DNA of 64,000 nucleotides from contig NZ_MQUQ01000001.1 of assembly GCF_001953865.1 (NCBI RefSeq), positions 248,001-312,000 on the forward strand, read 5' to 3'. The notes below the pieces were generated by a model. That model made no database searches. It was not told the DNA's origin and saw only the letters and a list, made by a program, of their open reading frames with translations. Shown piece after piece: positions 41,939 through 50,329 of the stretch (the first letter of the stretch is position 1; each line of letters begins with the position of its first letter). The DNA is from Amycolatopsis coloradensis (GTDB taxonomy: Bacteria > Actinomycetota > Actinomycetes > Mycobacteriales > Pseudonocardiaceae). The position numbers were made by a program, and so were the translations under genes.

Positions 41939-42700
41939 CTAACGAGCTTCCGGGAGCAGGGCCGCGACGTCGTTGTAGGAGGGCGGGGTCAGCGGGAGTT
42001 CGCCGCCGTCGCGGACGGCCTCCACCGTGCGCAGCGTGGCCGCCAGCGCCATCCGGTACGGCAGCGAACCGAGGCTGATCCGGGCGACGCCGAGTTCGGC
42101 CAGCCCCGCGACGGTGACCTTGCCGGGAAGGAACAGCAGGTTCAGCGGTTTCGCGGTGGCCTTCACCAAGCGTTCGACGTCGGCGGGTCCGGCGAGCCCG
42201 GGGACGAACACGCCGTCAGCTCCTGCGTCCACATAGGACAGTGAGCGCTCGATCGTGGCTTCGATGCCGGGTTCTCCCAGCCAGTACGTGTCGGTGCGCG
42301 CGTTGACGAAGAGGCCAGGAGCGCGTCCCTTCGCCGCCGTGATCTTGGCCGCGTGCCGCACCGGGTCGCCCAAGGCGTCTTCGAGGTTGATGCCCGCGAC
42401 ACCGGCTTCGGCGAGTTCCGCGGCGAGTGCCCCCACCTCGCCGGGGTCGTCGCTGAACCCGTCGGCGAGGTCGACGCTGATCAGCGCGTCCAGCCCGGTG
42501 AGCCGCCTGGCGAGCCGGACGGTGGCGTCCTTCGAGGACGGGGCGCCGTCCGGCTCGCCCTCGGCGGCCGAAACGCCGAGGCTCGTCGTGCCGAGCGCGG
42601 GGAAGCCTTGCGCGGACAGGAAGGCGGCCGCGCCGAACTCCCAGACGTTCGGCAGGAGCAGCGGGGAACCGGGGACGTGCAGTGCGGCGAAGGCGGTCAT
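41939..42700 (-). CDS. Isocitrate lyase / PEP mutase family protein
   Basis: A 253-residue TIM-barrel enzyme of the PEP mutase/isocitrate lyase superfamily. It shows LPNVWEFGAAAFLSAQGFPA, SVDLADGFSDDPGEV (metal-binding aspartate), GINLEDALGDPVRH, and VNARTDTYWLG. The position equivalent to the lyase KKCGH motif is occupied by other residues, so classical isocitrate lyase activity is unlikely. It probably cleaves or rearranges a 2-hydroxy acid or phosphonate-like compound. Confidence 0.85.
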   Translation of the reverse strand: MTAFAALHVPGSPLLLPNVWEFGAAAFLSAQGFPALGTTSLGVSAAEGEPDGAPSSKDATVRLARRLTGLDALISVDLADGFSDDPGEVGALAAELAEAGVAGINLEDALGDPVRHAAKITAAKGRAPGLFVNARTDTYWLGEPGIEATIERSLSYVDAGADGVFVPGLAGPADVERLVKATAKPLNLLFLPGKVTVAGLAELGVARISLGSLPYRMALAATLRTVEAVRDGGELPLTPPSYNDVAALLPEAR

Positions 42701-42753
42701 GACACGACGGTAGCCAGCGGACGCTTCGGCGACGGCCGACGTGTCGGGCGTAA

Positions 42754-42778
42754 GTACAGGAAGGCCCCCTTCCTGTAC
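42754..42778. repeat. Short palindrome GTACAGGAAGG
   Basis: Perfect 11-base arms (42754-42764, 42768-42778) with a CCC loop. It lies 54 bases upstream of the PEP-mutase-like gene start, in a 364-base gap (42701-43064) where nothing else apart from the palindrome at 42984-43040 is recognisable. Confidence 0.55.
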
Positions 42779-42983
42779 CTAGGCGCAGGGTCCCGGCGCA
42801 GTCGGGATCTTTCAGGTCAGGCGGTTACTCGTCGCTGTGTGAGGCTCGCGATGGAGGAATCGGGACGTCGAGTGTCCCCAGCGGGCACCGGTGGCGGAGC
42901 CCTGAGCGGGGAGGCGAGCGTGTCCGCCGGGTGACGCGACACGCCATCTCACGACCACCCAGGCCCACATGCCAGGCCTGGAA

Positions 42984-43040
42984 ACCGCGTGAAGGCCCCC
43001 TTTCCTCGGCTGAGCCGAGGAAAGGGGGCCTTCACGCGGT
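42984..43040. terminator. 27-bp perfect inverted repeat after the PH-domain gene
   Basis: Arms 42984-43010 and 43014-43040 are exact complements around a TGA loop and include GCGTGAAGGCCCCCTTTCCT. It begins 24 bases past the stop of the PH-domain gene on the minus strand. Confidence 0.7.
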
Positions 43041-43064
43041 AGGCGCGCCCACGACCACCGCGGG

Positions 43065-44570
43065 TCAGACCCGTTCCAGGAACGGCGTCAGCAGCTCCGG
43101 AACGGACTCCTCGGCGAACAGCAGGCCCTGCTCCTCCCCCGCGTCGTAAACCGAATACGCCCCGCCACCGGCGGCCGTGGTCGCGACGACGGTCAGCAAA
43201 CCCTTGCGCCGCTGGAATACCGACTGCTTCACCGTCCAGCCGATCACGCCGTCGCGTTCCAGTGCGAACGTGCTCCGCCGTACGGTCCCGTGCCGCCCCA
43301 CCAGGTACCGGCCGGTGATTCCGTGCCCGAGGTTGCGATAGGCGTCCAGCGCCAGCAGCACCGAAACCGGCAGCAGCACGACACCGAGCGCGGCGCCGAT
43401 CACCAGCAGGACGTCGGTTAGCAGGAAGCCGAGGATCGCGAAGATCGCCAGCAGCACCACCACCGAGCCGGCCCACCAGCGCAGCAGCCGTCCCCGCGCG
43501 GCGCGGGGATGTCCGGTGAGCCGGACGGCTTGGGTCGGCGAAATCGGTTCGCGCAGCACTTCGGCGGCGATTCGGTTGGCCGTCGCGACCGGCGTGGCGG
43601 GCAGGAGTGTGTGGTAGTCGGTCTGGTCCTTGTCGTCGCTCTGCCGCATGCCGGTGGCGATCGCGTCGACGCGTGCCGCGCCGGAGATCCGGTTCCCGAG
43701 CGGCTCGACGAGGTCGATGCCGCGCAGGCGGCGTTCCTCGATCGAGATCGAGCGCGTGGTGAACAGTCCGCGGCGCACCCGCAGGGTGCCGCCGGGCTCG
43801 CGGTCGAGCCGGTAGTTCCACCACATCTCCACCCACAGGCCCAGCGCGCCGACCAGGCCGACGACCATCGCGAGCGCCAGCAGGATCAGGATCGCCACCA
43901 CCAGCGGAATCCCGCGGAACAGGCCGATCACCCAGTCGATCAGGCCTTTCTGCAACCCCATCCACTCGGAGACCTGCATGAGCCCGCCGCCGGCGGCGAG
44001 GCCGAGTGCCGGGGTCAGGAACGACATCGGCGCGTAGCGGATCCAGCTCCGGTCCAGTTCGGCGAGCGGGGCGTCCTCGTCGGTCTCCGCGATTTCCGCG
44101 CGGCGCAGCAGGTCCGCGCGCAGCCGCTCGGCCTCGGCGCGTGAGACGGGGTTGAGCTTGATCCGGCCCTGCCCGCCCGACTCGTGCGAGCCGGTGCCGA
44201 TGGTCACCACGGCGACGCCGAGCAGGCGGTGCACCGGGTTCGCCGTCAGGTCGACGTTGCGGATCCGTTCGCGTTGCAGGGACTTCCGCGACCGGAAGAT
44301 CAGCGTGAACGCCGTCTCCAGCCGGTCCGGCGTGACCCGGTACCGCACCCCCTTCCAGTAGAACAGCTCCATCAGCACGCCACCGCCGACGAGCACCACC
44401 CCACCGGCCACGACCCAGGCGAGCGCGACCCAGAACCTGGCGCCGCCACCGACGATCGCGACCGTGACCGGGATCGCCGCGCTGACGGCCGCGCCCGCGA
44501 ACGTCAGCGCGGTGACGGCGAGCGTCCGCTTGTCGAGCGTGCTCCAGCCCTCGAACTCGCCCGAGGTCAT
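43065..44570 (-). CDS. PH-domain (bPH2/YdbT-like) membrane protein, long subunit
   Basis: A 501-residue protein with several membrane helices and repeated bacterial PH (bPH2) domains. PH parts show as GVRYRVTPDRLETAFTLIFR with RERIRNVDLTANPVHRLLGV, then LRVRRGLFTTRSISIEERRL, and a third near the C-terminus (STFALERDGVIGWTVKQSVF). This is the architecture of YdbT proteins, which pair with a short YdbS-like protein. The ATG overlaps the short gene's stop (ATGA). In Bacillus the YdbS/YdbT pair gives bacteriocin resistance; the role here is an inference from family only. Confidence 0.88.
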   Translation of the reverse strand: MTSGEFEGWSTLDKRTLAVTALTFAGAAVSAAIPVTVAIVGGGARFWVALAWVVAGGVVLVGGGVLMELFYWKGVRYRVTPDRLETAFTLIFRSRKSLQRERIRNVDLTANPVHRLLGVAVVTIGTGSHESGGQGRIKLNPVSRAEAERLRADLLRRAEIAETDEDAPLAELDRSWIRYAPMSFLTPALGLAAGGGLMQVSEWMGLQKGLIDWVIGLFRGIPLVVAILILLALAMVVGLVGALGLWVEMWWNYRLDREPGGTLRVRRGLFTTRSISIEERRLRGIDLVEPLGNRISGAARVDAIATGMRQSDDKDQTDYHTLLPATPVATANRIAAEVLREPISPTQAVRLTGHPRAARGRLLRWWAGSVVVLLAIFAILGFLLTDVLLVIGAALGVVLLPVSVLLALDAYRNLGHGITGRYLVGRHGTVRRSTFALERDGVIGWTVKQSVFQRRKGLLTVVATTAAGGGAYSVYDAGEEQGLLFAEESVPELLTPFLERV

Positions 44571-45079
44571 GTCGCGTCCCCCGGCGTCGCCTGCGTCGTT
44601 TCGGTGAGCTGCTCCGCGAGGCTCGCGGCCAGTTCGTGGTCGAGTCCCTTGATCTTGACCGCGCCCCGCGAGGACGCCGTCGTGACCGTGACGGTCGCGA
44701 GCTTGAACACCTGCTGCAAGGGTCCGCGCAGGGTGTCCACGGTCTGGATCCGCGACATCGGCGCGACGCGCCACTCCTGCCAGAAGAACCCGGAACGCGT
44801 GTACACCGCGGTTTCCGTGACCTCCCAGCGGTGCACCTTGAACCACCACAACGGCATCGCGATCACCCAGGCCACGCCCAGCACCGCGAACACCGCCGCC
44901 GGTGTCAGCAGCCAGAACCGCGCGGGCTCGATGAGCAGCCCGAGCAGGGCCGGCACGAGCACCGGCAAGACCCAGAAGAGTGTTCCCTGCAAGCGCCACC
45001 AGCCCACAACCCGCTGATCCAACGCGTTCCGTGGCGGCCTCAGCCGCACCTTCCCCCGATCGGCTTCCACCGACTTCAC
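44567..45079 (-). CDS. PH-domain (bPH2/YdbS-like) membrane protein, short subunit
   Basis: With the GTG at 45079 the protein has 170 residues; GTG 45070 is also possible. Two adjacent membrane helices (about 32-75) are followed by one bPH2 domain: VHRWEVTETAVYTRSGFFWQ, then EWRVAPMSRIQTVDTLRGPL and VTVTTASSRGAVKIKGLDHE. This matches YdbS. It is the first gene of a two-gene operon with the long PH protein. A promoter with TTGCCA and TACGAT boxes lies between two TetR-type operators upstream, so expression is probably repressed by the divergent regulator. Confidence 0.85.
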   Translation of the reverse strand: MKSVEADRGKVRLRPPRNALDQRVVGWWRLQGTLFWVLPVLVPALLGLLIEPARFWLLTPAAVFAVLGVAWVIAMPLWWFKVHRWEVTETAVYTRSGFFWQEWRVAPMSRIQTVDTLRGPLQQVFKLATVTVTTASSRGAVKIKGLDHELAASLAEQLTETTQATPGDAT

Positions 45080-45097
45080 CCCCGACGGTCGTTTACA

Positions 45098-45147
45098 ATG
45101 CGATCGCATCGTAATAGCGTGGGACAGTAGTGGCAATGCGATCGCAT
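45098..45147. promoter_or_regulatory. Twin ATGCGATCGCAT operators and minus-strand promoter
   Basis: The perfect 12-base palindrome ATGCGATCGCAT occurs at 45098-45109 and at 45136-45147, 38 bases apart. On the minus strand a promoter fits between and across them: TTGCCA (45136-45131), a 17-base spacer, and TACGAT (45113-45108). One operator overlaps the -10 box and the other touches the -35 box of the PH-domain operon. The second is also 18 bases before the tetR start. This is the layout of an autoregulated divergent repressor. Confidence 0.75.
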
Positions 45148-45164
45148 GGCAAACGGCGGAACGG

Positions 45165-45785
45165 ATGGTGAAGGTGCCGAAGCAGGTGGATCACGCCGCG
45201 CGCCGCGCGGAGATCGCCGAGGCGCTGACGAGGCTGACAGCCACGCGCGGTCTCGAAGGAGTCAGCCTCCGCCACGTCGCCGCCGAAGCGGGCATGTCGA
45301 TGGGCTTGGTGCAGCACTACTTCAAGACCAAGGACGAGATGCTGCTCTTCGCCATCGAACGCCGCTCGCAGGTGTACGAGGAGCGCCTCAAAGCCCGGCT
45401 GGAAACGGGTGAAGTGCCTTCGACTCCCAAGTCCATCCTGCGCGCGATCATCGCCGAGATCCTGCCGCTCGACGAACGCCGCCGCGGCGACTGGCTGATG
45501 GGCGTCGCGTTCTTCATCCGCTCGATTGCCGATCCCTCCTTCGGGGTCGCGCTCACCGAAGGCGTTCCCCAGTTGTTCGAACTGTTCGCCGTGCTGATCC
45601 GCCAGGGCCAGGAAGCGGGCGATGTCGACAAGTCGGCCGACGCGATGCACGAAGCGACCATCCTCTGGGCGCTCGCGGATTCGCAGGGCACCAACATCGT
45701 GATGAAGCACCGGACGCCGGACGAGGCGATGTCCACTGTGGACTATTACCTCGACCGGCTGTTCGGCTCAGCTCCCGCCGGATGA
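45165..45785 (+). CDS. TetR-family repressor beside the PH-domain genes
   Basis: A 206-residue regulator. The N-terminal HTH is RLTATRGLEGVSLRHVAAEA, then GMSMGLVQHYFKTKDEMLLF. The C-terminal ligand domain resembles the BetI/TetR_C_6 type, with conserved W and acidic residues (LPLDERRRGDWLMGVAFFIR). It is divergent from the PH-domain pair, and the two perfect palindromes between them are the probable binding sites. The inducing ligand is unknown. Its 3' end overlaps the GOLPH3-like gene by 18 bases. Confidence 0.9.
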   Translation: MVKVPKQVDHAARRAEIAEALTRLTATRGLEGVSLRHVAAEAGMSMGLVQHYFKTKDEMLLFAIERRSQVYEERLKARLETGEVPSTPKSILRAIIAEILPLDERRRGDWLMGVAFFIRSIADPSFGVALTEGVPQLFELFAVLIRQGQEAGDVDKSADAMHEATILWALADSQGTNIVMKHRTPDEAMSTVDYYLDRLFGSAPAG

Positions 45786-46421
45786 GGACGCCGCCGACGC
45801 CCGTATCGCCCGCAGCTCACGGAACAGCTTCCGCAACGCGGGAACCGCGTCCCCGCCCCGTTCGGTCAGCTCCTCGATCCGGTCCTTGTACCGGCGTTTG
45901 TCCCGGCCGGGAATGACGTCACGGAGTTCGACGGCGGCCACCAGCGCGGTGAGCGCGGCATCGCGCGCGTCCACATCGGACGACGGCGCCGGCCCGCGCA
46001 ACGCCTGATCGACCAAGGCACGCAGCCTGTCGACCACGGCAGGATCCCGCACGATCGGGTGGCGCGACGGGAACAGGCCCAGCGTCCGGCCGGTCTTCAT
46101 CTCGATCACGCCCGCCGCGTCGAGCTGGGACTCCACCGCCTCCAAGGTGCCGCGCGCGTCCTTGCGCACCCACCATTTCCACTTGCGGGGGCGCTCCCCC
46201 GCGATCTCGGTGAGCAGTTCGTCGAGGACGAGGTCGCCGGTCGGCCCGGCGCCCGAAACCGCGACCCGGCCGTCCTCGTCGGCGACGCGCCCGCGCAGCG
46301 CGAGGTCGGTCATCGCGGCGCCGCTGACGAGCAGGCCCGCCCGGTGCCGGTCCCGCAGTTTGCCCTTGCCGACGTCGCAGGCGAGCAGATACGCCTTGGC
46401 GGGTAGGGAAAGTTCGGTCAT
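45768..46421 (-). CDS. GOLPH3/VPS74-like (GPP34) protein
   Basis: A 217-residue cytoplasmic protein of the GPP34 family, to which the yeast Vps74 and human GOLPH3 Golgi proteins belong. The family start is LSLPAKAYLLACDVGKGKLR, and the C-terminal part is helical with basic patches (ELRDVIPGRDKRRYKDRIEE). In eukaryotes these bind PI4P and hold glycosyltransferases in the Golgi; bacterial roles are not established. The ATG at 46421 has GGAGAGG about eleven bases upstream and lies two bases after the stop of a GT39 glycosyltransferase gene, so the two form an operon. Confidence 0.88.
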   Translation of the reverse strand: MTELSLPAKAYLLACDVGKGKLRDRHRAGLLVSGAAMTDLALRGRVADEDGRVAVSGAGPTGDLVLDELLTEIAGERPRKWKWWVRKDARGTLEAVESQLDAAGVIEMKTGRTLGLFPSRHPIVRDPAVVDRLRALVDQALRGPAPSSDVDARDAALTALVAAVELRDVIPGRDKRRYKDRIEELTERGGDAVPALRKLFRELRAIRASAASSSGGS

Positions 46422-46423
46422 CG

Positions 46424-47884
46424 TCAGTGCCTCTCCAGCTTCGGCCAGATTTCGTCCCACGACCCCCGTCTGCCGTCATACCGCCACAGCAGCCCTTCCA
46501 CCACCGGCGTCACCGTGGCGAAGTACGGCTCGAGCAGGCCCGGATCGAACCCGAGGAACAACACGCTGTCCGCGGACTCCGGTGGCCTGTCGAAGTACCA
46601 GTAGCCGCGGTGGCCACTGTAGACGTGCTGGATGCCGTACCGCGGGCCGTAGAACTCCGTCGCGGCGGCGAACGGGTAGATCTCGGCGTAGACCGCGGTG
46701 CGTGCTCGCTGCTCCGGCGGCAGGGCGGCATAGGTCTCGCCGACCGCCTTGACCAGTTCCTGTTGCGGCAGTTCTCCACCGGCGAAGGAACTGCCGAGGG
46801 TGATCGGCCCGAGGCTGGTCCGCGTCATGCCCACCGGATAGACCGGCAGGCCGGCGAGGGTGATCACCGCCGAAAGCACCATCGCGGGCCAGGCGATCAG
46901 CCGCCACCGGGGCACGTGCTGCACGAAACCCGTCGCCGCGGCGGCGAACGGCAGCGCGAAGACGCTCATCAGATAGTAGGAACGCCCGTGCGGCAGCAGG
47001 AACGCGACGATGAGCGCGGCTATCGCCACCCCCAGGAAGCGATAGCCGCGGAGTGCACGGGAAAAGTTCAGCCGGACGAGGCCGTAGACGAACGCGAGCA
47101 CCCCGGCCCCGACACCCGCCGTCAGGAAGCCGTCACGCAGAAAGGCCCACGTGCCGGGGAATTCCGCCGCCACGACGTCGGTCATCACCAGGTACGGCCA
47201 GCCGTTGCCCGCCTGCCAGAGCAACGTCGGCACGGTGACGACGACGGCGATCCCCGCGCCCAGCCATAATTTCGGGCGCCGCGGGAGTTCCCTCGGCCCG
47301 AACACCAGAGCGCTCAGGAGAGCGAGCCCCCAGAACGCGGGGATGAGGAACTTCGTCTCCAGCGAGATCGCGGTGACGACACCCGCCCAGACCAGCAGCC
47401 CGTCACGGCGGACACGGACCCAGCGGACGACCAGCCAGACGATCACCGTCCAGAGGAACGGATCGAGGACGTAGGTGCCGATCCAGTGGCTGACGATGAT
47501 CACCCCGGACGTGGCGTAGAACCCGGCCGCGAGCACCTGCGCGCCGCGTCCACCGCCCAGTTCCCTGGCGATCAGGGCGGTGACGACCACCCCCGCCACC
47601 GCGGCCAGCGTCATCGGCAGGCGCAGCATCACCAGCGAACCGGGGAACAGCGAGTCCATCGCCCCGGCCAGCGCCGGGATCAGCGGCGGCTGGTCGAAAT
47701 AGCCCCACGCCAGGTGCTCCCGGCCCGCCATCAGGAAGTACAGCTCGTCGAAACCGTGCGCGTACCGGCCGCTCGTGGCCAGTAGCGCGGCTCCGGCCAG
47801 CGCGGCGACGGCGAACACCGGCAGGCGGGCGAAAACCGCCTCCCGATCCTGTCCTGTTTGGACTGTCTGGGTCGCGTTGCTCAT
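46424..47884 (-). CDS. GT39-family (PMT/ArnT-like) membrane glycosyltransferase
   Basis: A 486-residue protein with about ten membrane helices. After the first helix comes the acidic loop GRYAHGFDELYFLMAGREHL, which holds the catalytic-type aspartate-glutamate pair of GT-C enzymes, then FDQPPLIPALAGAMDSLFPG. The C-terminal part is an extracytoplasmic domain. It probably transfers a sugar from a polyprenyl-phosphate donor to an exported acceptor. ATG 47884 is chosen over GTG 47911. The GOLPH3-like gene follows immediately, and a divergent two-component system lies upstream. Confidence 0.88.
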   Translation of the reverse strand: MSNATQTVQTGQDREAVFARLPVFAVAALAGAALLATSGRYAHGFDELYFLMAGREHLAWGYFDQPPLIPALAGAMDSLFPGSLVMLRLPMTLAAVAGVVVTALIARELGGGRGAQVLAAGFYATSGVIIVSHWIGTYVLDPFLWTVIVWLVVRWVRVRRDGLLVWAGVVTAISLETKFLIPAFWGLALLSALVFGPRELPRRPKLWLGAGIAVVVTVPTLLWQAGNGWPYLVMTDVVAAEFPGTWAFLRDGFLTAGVGAGVLAFVYGLVRLNFSRALRGYRFLGVAIAALIVAFLLPHGRSYYLMSVFALPFAAAATGFVQHVPRWRLIAWPAMVLSAVITLAGLPVYPVGMTRTSLGPITLGSSFAGGELPQQELVKAVGETYAALPPEQRARTAVYAEIYPFAAATEFYGPRYGIQHVYSGHRGYWYFDRPPESADSVLFLGFDPGLLEPYFATVTPVVEGLLWRYDGRRGSWDEIWPKLERH

Positions 47885-47999
47885 GTTCCCCAGTCCACCG
47901 CGGGCGGCCACCGTCGGGAAACCGGGTAAGGAGGGTGACCGGATAGACGAAAGTTGCGGATCCCGGGCGGCTTCGTCCCCTGCTGGTTACCGTCGTCGC

Positions 48000-49208
48000 G
48001 TGGAGAAAAGCAGGCCGTTCCGGCCCGGTCCGGTCGACACCTTGTGGCTCACGCTGGCGGCGCTCGCGTTCGCGGGACTGGACATCTCGCTGTACGTGTT
48101 CGGCGAACCGACGACGGGGTGGGCGGGACCGGCCGCGGGTGTCGCCATGCAGGTGCTGTTCGATCTCTCGCTGATCCTGCTGTTCCGGTTCCCGCGGCTG
48201 GTCGGGGGCCTGATCACGGTGGGTGCGCTGCTGATGCTCGCCTCGGACCTGTTCTCCCCCGGGCTGCTGGTGCCGGAGCGGCAGCTGACGCTGATGACCG
48301 TCCCGACGATCACCCCGGTGGTACTGAGCCAGCTGGCCCGGCTGATGGACCGGCGGACCGTGCTCTGGCTGACCGCGATCCTGGTGGTCTGCGCGTCACG
48401 GCCGTGGGACGCGCAGTGGAACACCACTCCGTTCGGGCTGCTCAGCACGGCGTTCCCGACCGCGATTTCGCTGTACTTCGAGGCGCGGCGCCAGCTGCTG
48501 CGCTCACTGCGGGACCGTGCCGAACGCGCCGAACGCGAACAGCACCTGCTCGCCGAACGCGCCCGCGCCGAGGAACGGCGGAAGCTGGCGGAGGAGATGC
48601 ACGACGTCGTCACGCACCGGCTGAGCCTGATGGTGCTGCACGCCGGCGCGCTCGGCGTCGTCTCGGCCGACAAGGCGGTGCGGACCTCCGCCGAGGACAT
48701 CCGGCGCGAGGGCGCGCTGGCGCTGGACGAACTGCGCGATCTCGTCGGTGTGCTGCGCAACGGCGCGAACGCCGAGCCGCGCACCCTCACCGGCGGCGCG
48801 GCGGGCGATCCGGCGACGCTGGTCGCGGAATCGACGTCGGTGGGCATCCCGACCGAACTGACCGTGCACGGCGATCCCGGGCGGATCTCCCCGGCCGTCG
48901 CCCGCACCGCGTACCGCGTCGTGCAGGAAGCGCTGACGAACGTCCGCAAGCACGCGCCGGGCTCGACCGCGACCGTCGAACTCCGCCATCACGCGGACGG
49001 TCTGGAGATCACCGTGGAGAACACGCGACGAGGCGCCACGCCGGATCCGGCGCTGGCTGGCAGCGGGTCCGGCGCGGGGCTGGCCGGGCTGCGGCAACGC
49101 GTCGAGCTGATCGGCGGCCGGTTCGACGCGGGCCCGAGGACGGGCGGCGGGTACCGCGTCAGTGCGATACTGCCCGCCTACGTCCCGACGGCGGAAGGAA
49201 ACGCGTGA
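48000..49208 (+). CDS. Two-component sensor histidine kinase (NarL/DesK class)
   Basis: A 402-residue kinase with four to five membrane helices (about 15-160), a coiled region, and a HisKA_3 dimerisation helix in which H201 of LAEEMHDVVTHRLSL is the phosphorylated residue. The ATPase domain shows VQEALTNVRKHAPG (N-box) and GSGAGLAGLRQRVELIGG (G-box). It has no outside sensor domain, so it probably senses the membrane or a bound ligand. GTG 48000 is the start by homology; the ribosome site is weak. Its stop overlaps the response-regulator start (GTGA). Confidence 0.9.
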   Translation: MEKSRPFRPGPVDTLWLTLAALAFAGLDISLYVFGEPTTGWAGPAAGVAMQVLFDLSLILLFRFPRLVGGLITVGALLMLASDLFSPGLLVPERQLTLMTVPTITPVVLSQLARLMDRRTVLWLTAILVVCASRPWDAQWNTTPFGLLSTAFPTAISLYFEARRQLLRSLRDRAERAEREQHLLAERARAEERRKLAEEMHDVVTHRLSLMVLHAGALGVVSADKAVRTSAEDIRREGALALDELRDLVGVLRNGANAEPRTLTGGAAGDPATLVAESTSVGIPTELTVHGDPGRISPAVARTAYRVVQEALTNVRKHAPGSTATVELRHHADGLEITVENTRRGATPDPALAGSGSGAGLAGLRQRVELIGGRFDAGPRTGGGYRVSAILPAYVPTAEGNA

Positions 49209-49855
49209 TCCGGGTGGTCGTCGTCGACGATGAACCGATGGTCTGCGCGCATCTGCGGACGATCCTCGGTTCCGCGGCCGACATCGAGGTGGTGGCGCAG
49301 GCGCAGGACGGCGCCGAGGCGGTCGAAGCCGTGGTCCGGCACCGGCCGCGGGTGGTGCTGATGGACCTGCGGATGCCCGGCGTCGACGGGCTGACCGCCA
49401 TCGAACGGATCGCGAACCTCCCGGAACCACCCGCCGTCGTCGCGCTGACGACGTTCGACGCGGACACCTACGTCATCCGCGCGCTGCGGGCGGGCGCGGC
49501 CGGGTTCCTGGTGAAGTCGACGCCGCCCGAGGACCTCATCGGGTTGGTCCGCGTCGCCGCCGACGGGCACACCGTCCTGTCCCCCGAGGCCGCGCAACGA
49601 CTGGTCGCGATGTCGGCCGACGGACGGCGTCGCGGCGACGACGCGCGTCGGAAGACCGAGGGGCTGACGGAGCGGGAGAAGGATGTCCTGGCCTGTCTCG
49701 GCGAAGGACTGTCCAATGCGGACATCGCCGCGCAGCTGCATCTGGCCGAGGCGACGGTGAAGAGCTACGTGTCGAGGATGCTGGTCAAACTGGACTGCGC
49801 GAACCGGACGCAAGCCGGGCTGCTGGCGCACGAGGCCGGTCTGGTCAAGCGCTGA
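49205..49855 (+). CDS. NarL-family response regulator
   Basis: A 216-residue regulator and partner of the kinase above. The receiver domain has the acidic pocket D8-D9, phospho-acceptor D54 in VLMDLRMPG, and K104 in GFLVKSTPPEDL. The LuxR-type HTH covers about residues 150-210 (LTEREKDVLACLGEGLSNAD, then AQLHLAEATVKSYVSRMLVK). It probably controls local genes such as the divergent GT39/GOLPH3 pair, but no operator is visible. Confidence 0.95.
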   Translation: MIRVVVVDDEPMVCAHLRTILGSAADIEVVAQAQDGAEAVEAVVRHRPRVVLMDLRMPGVDGLTAIERIANLPEPPAVVALTTFDADTYVIRALRAGAAGFLVKSTPPEDLIGLVRVAADGHTVLSPEAAQRLVAMSADGRRRGDDARRKTEGLTEREKDVLACLGEGLSNADIAAQLHLAEATVKSYVSRMLVKLDCANRTQAGLLAHEAGLVKR

Positions 49856-49874
49856 GCTGTCTCCCGAGGACGCC

Positions 49875-50294
49875 TCAAGCGGTGACGCGAGGTGCCCGCG
49901 CTCCGGCGCCGTGCGAAACGTTTCCGTCGGCGCGCGAAAGACTGGCGTCGTCGTGGCTCTTGCGGGCGTCGAGGACCTCGCCCATGTGGACGCGCGCCCA
50001 CCGGTCGAGCATCTCCAGCGGTTCGGCGAGGTCGCGGCCGAGCGCGGTCAGCTCGTACTCGACGTGCGGCGGGATCTCCGGATACGCGGTGCGCGTCAGG
50101 ATGCCGTCGCGGACGAGGCTGCGGAGCGTCTGGGTGAGCACCTTCTGCGAGATGCCGCGCACGCGTTTGCCGATCTCGGTGAACCGGAGCGGGCCGTCGC
50201 CGAGCACACCGACGATCAGCACGGTCCACTGGTCGCCGATGCGGTCGAGCAGCGCGCGGGTGGGGCAGTCGGGGTCGTACGGGTTTCCGAGCAC
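49875..50294 (-). CDS. HxlR-family transcriptional regulator
   Basis: A 139-residue winged-helix protein. HxlR marks are CPTRALLDRIGDQWTVLIVG, LRFTEIGKRVRGISQKVLTQ and LRSLVRDGILTRTAYPEIPP. Many HxlR proteins sense aldehydes or quinones through an N-terminal cysteine; one is present (C10 in YDPDCPT). GAGGAGG lies nine bases before the GTG start. The 17-base palindrome just upstream is the likely operator. No divergent target gene is present: the neighbour is a tetR gene in the same direction. Confidence 0.92.
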   Translation of the reverse strand: MLGNPYDPDCPTRALLDRIGDQWTVLIVGVLGDGPLRFTEIGKRVRGISQKVLTQTLRSLVRDGILTRTAYPEIPPHVEYELTALGRDLAEPLEMLDRWARVHMGEVLDARKSHDDASLSRADGNVSHGAGARAPRVTA

Positions 50295-50305
50295 GTGACC
50301 TCCTC

Positions 50306-50322
50306 ACTCTCCCCGGGAGAGT
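50306..50322. promoter_or_regulatory. Palindromic operator upstream of the hxlR-type gene
   Basis: ACTCTCCCCGGGAGAGT is a perfect 17-base palindrome with a central C, 12 bases before the HxlR start codon and 8 bases after the upstream TetR stop. Its place fits autoregulation. Confidence 0.55.
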
Positions 50323-50329
50323 AACATGC

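Noticed and set aside
41939..42700. Isocitrate lyase of the glyoxylate cycle
   Set aside because: The protein is only 253 residues and lacks the KKCGH active-site motif; it belongs to the wider PEP-mutase-like group.
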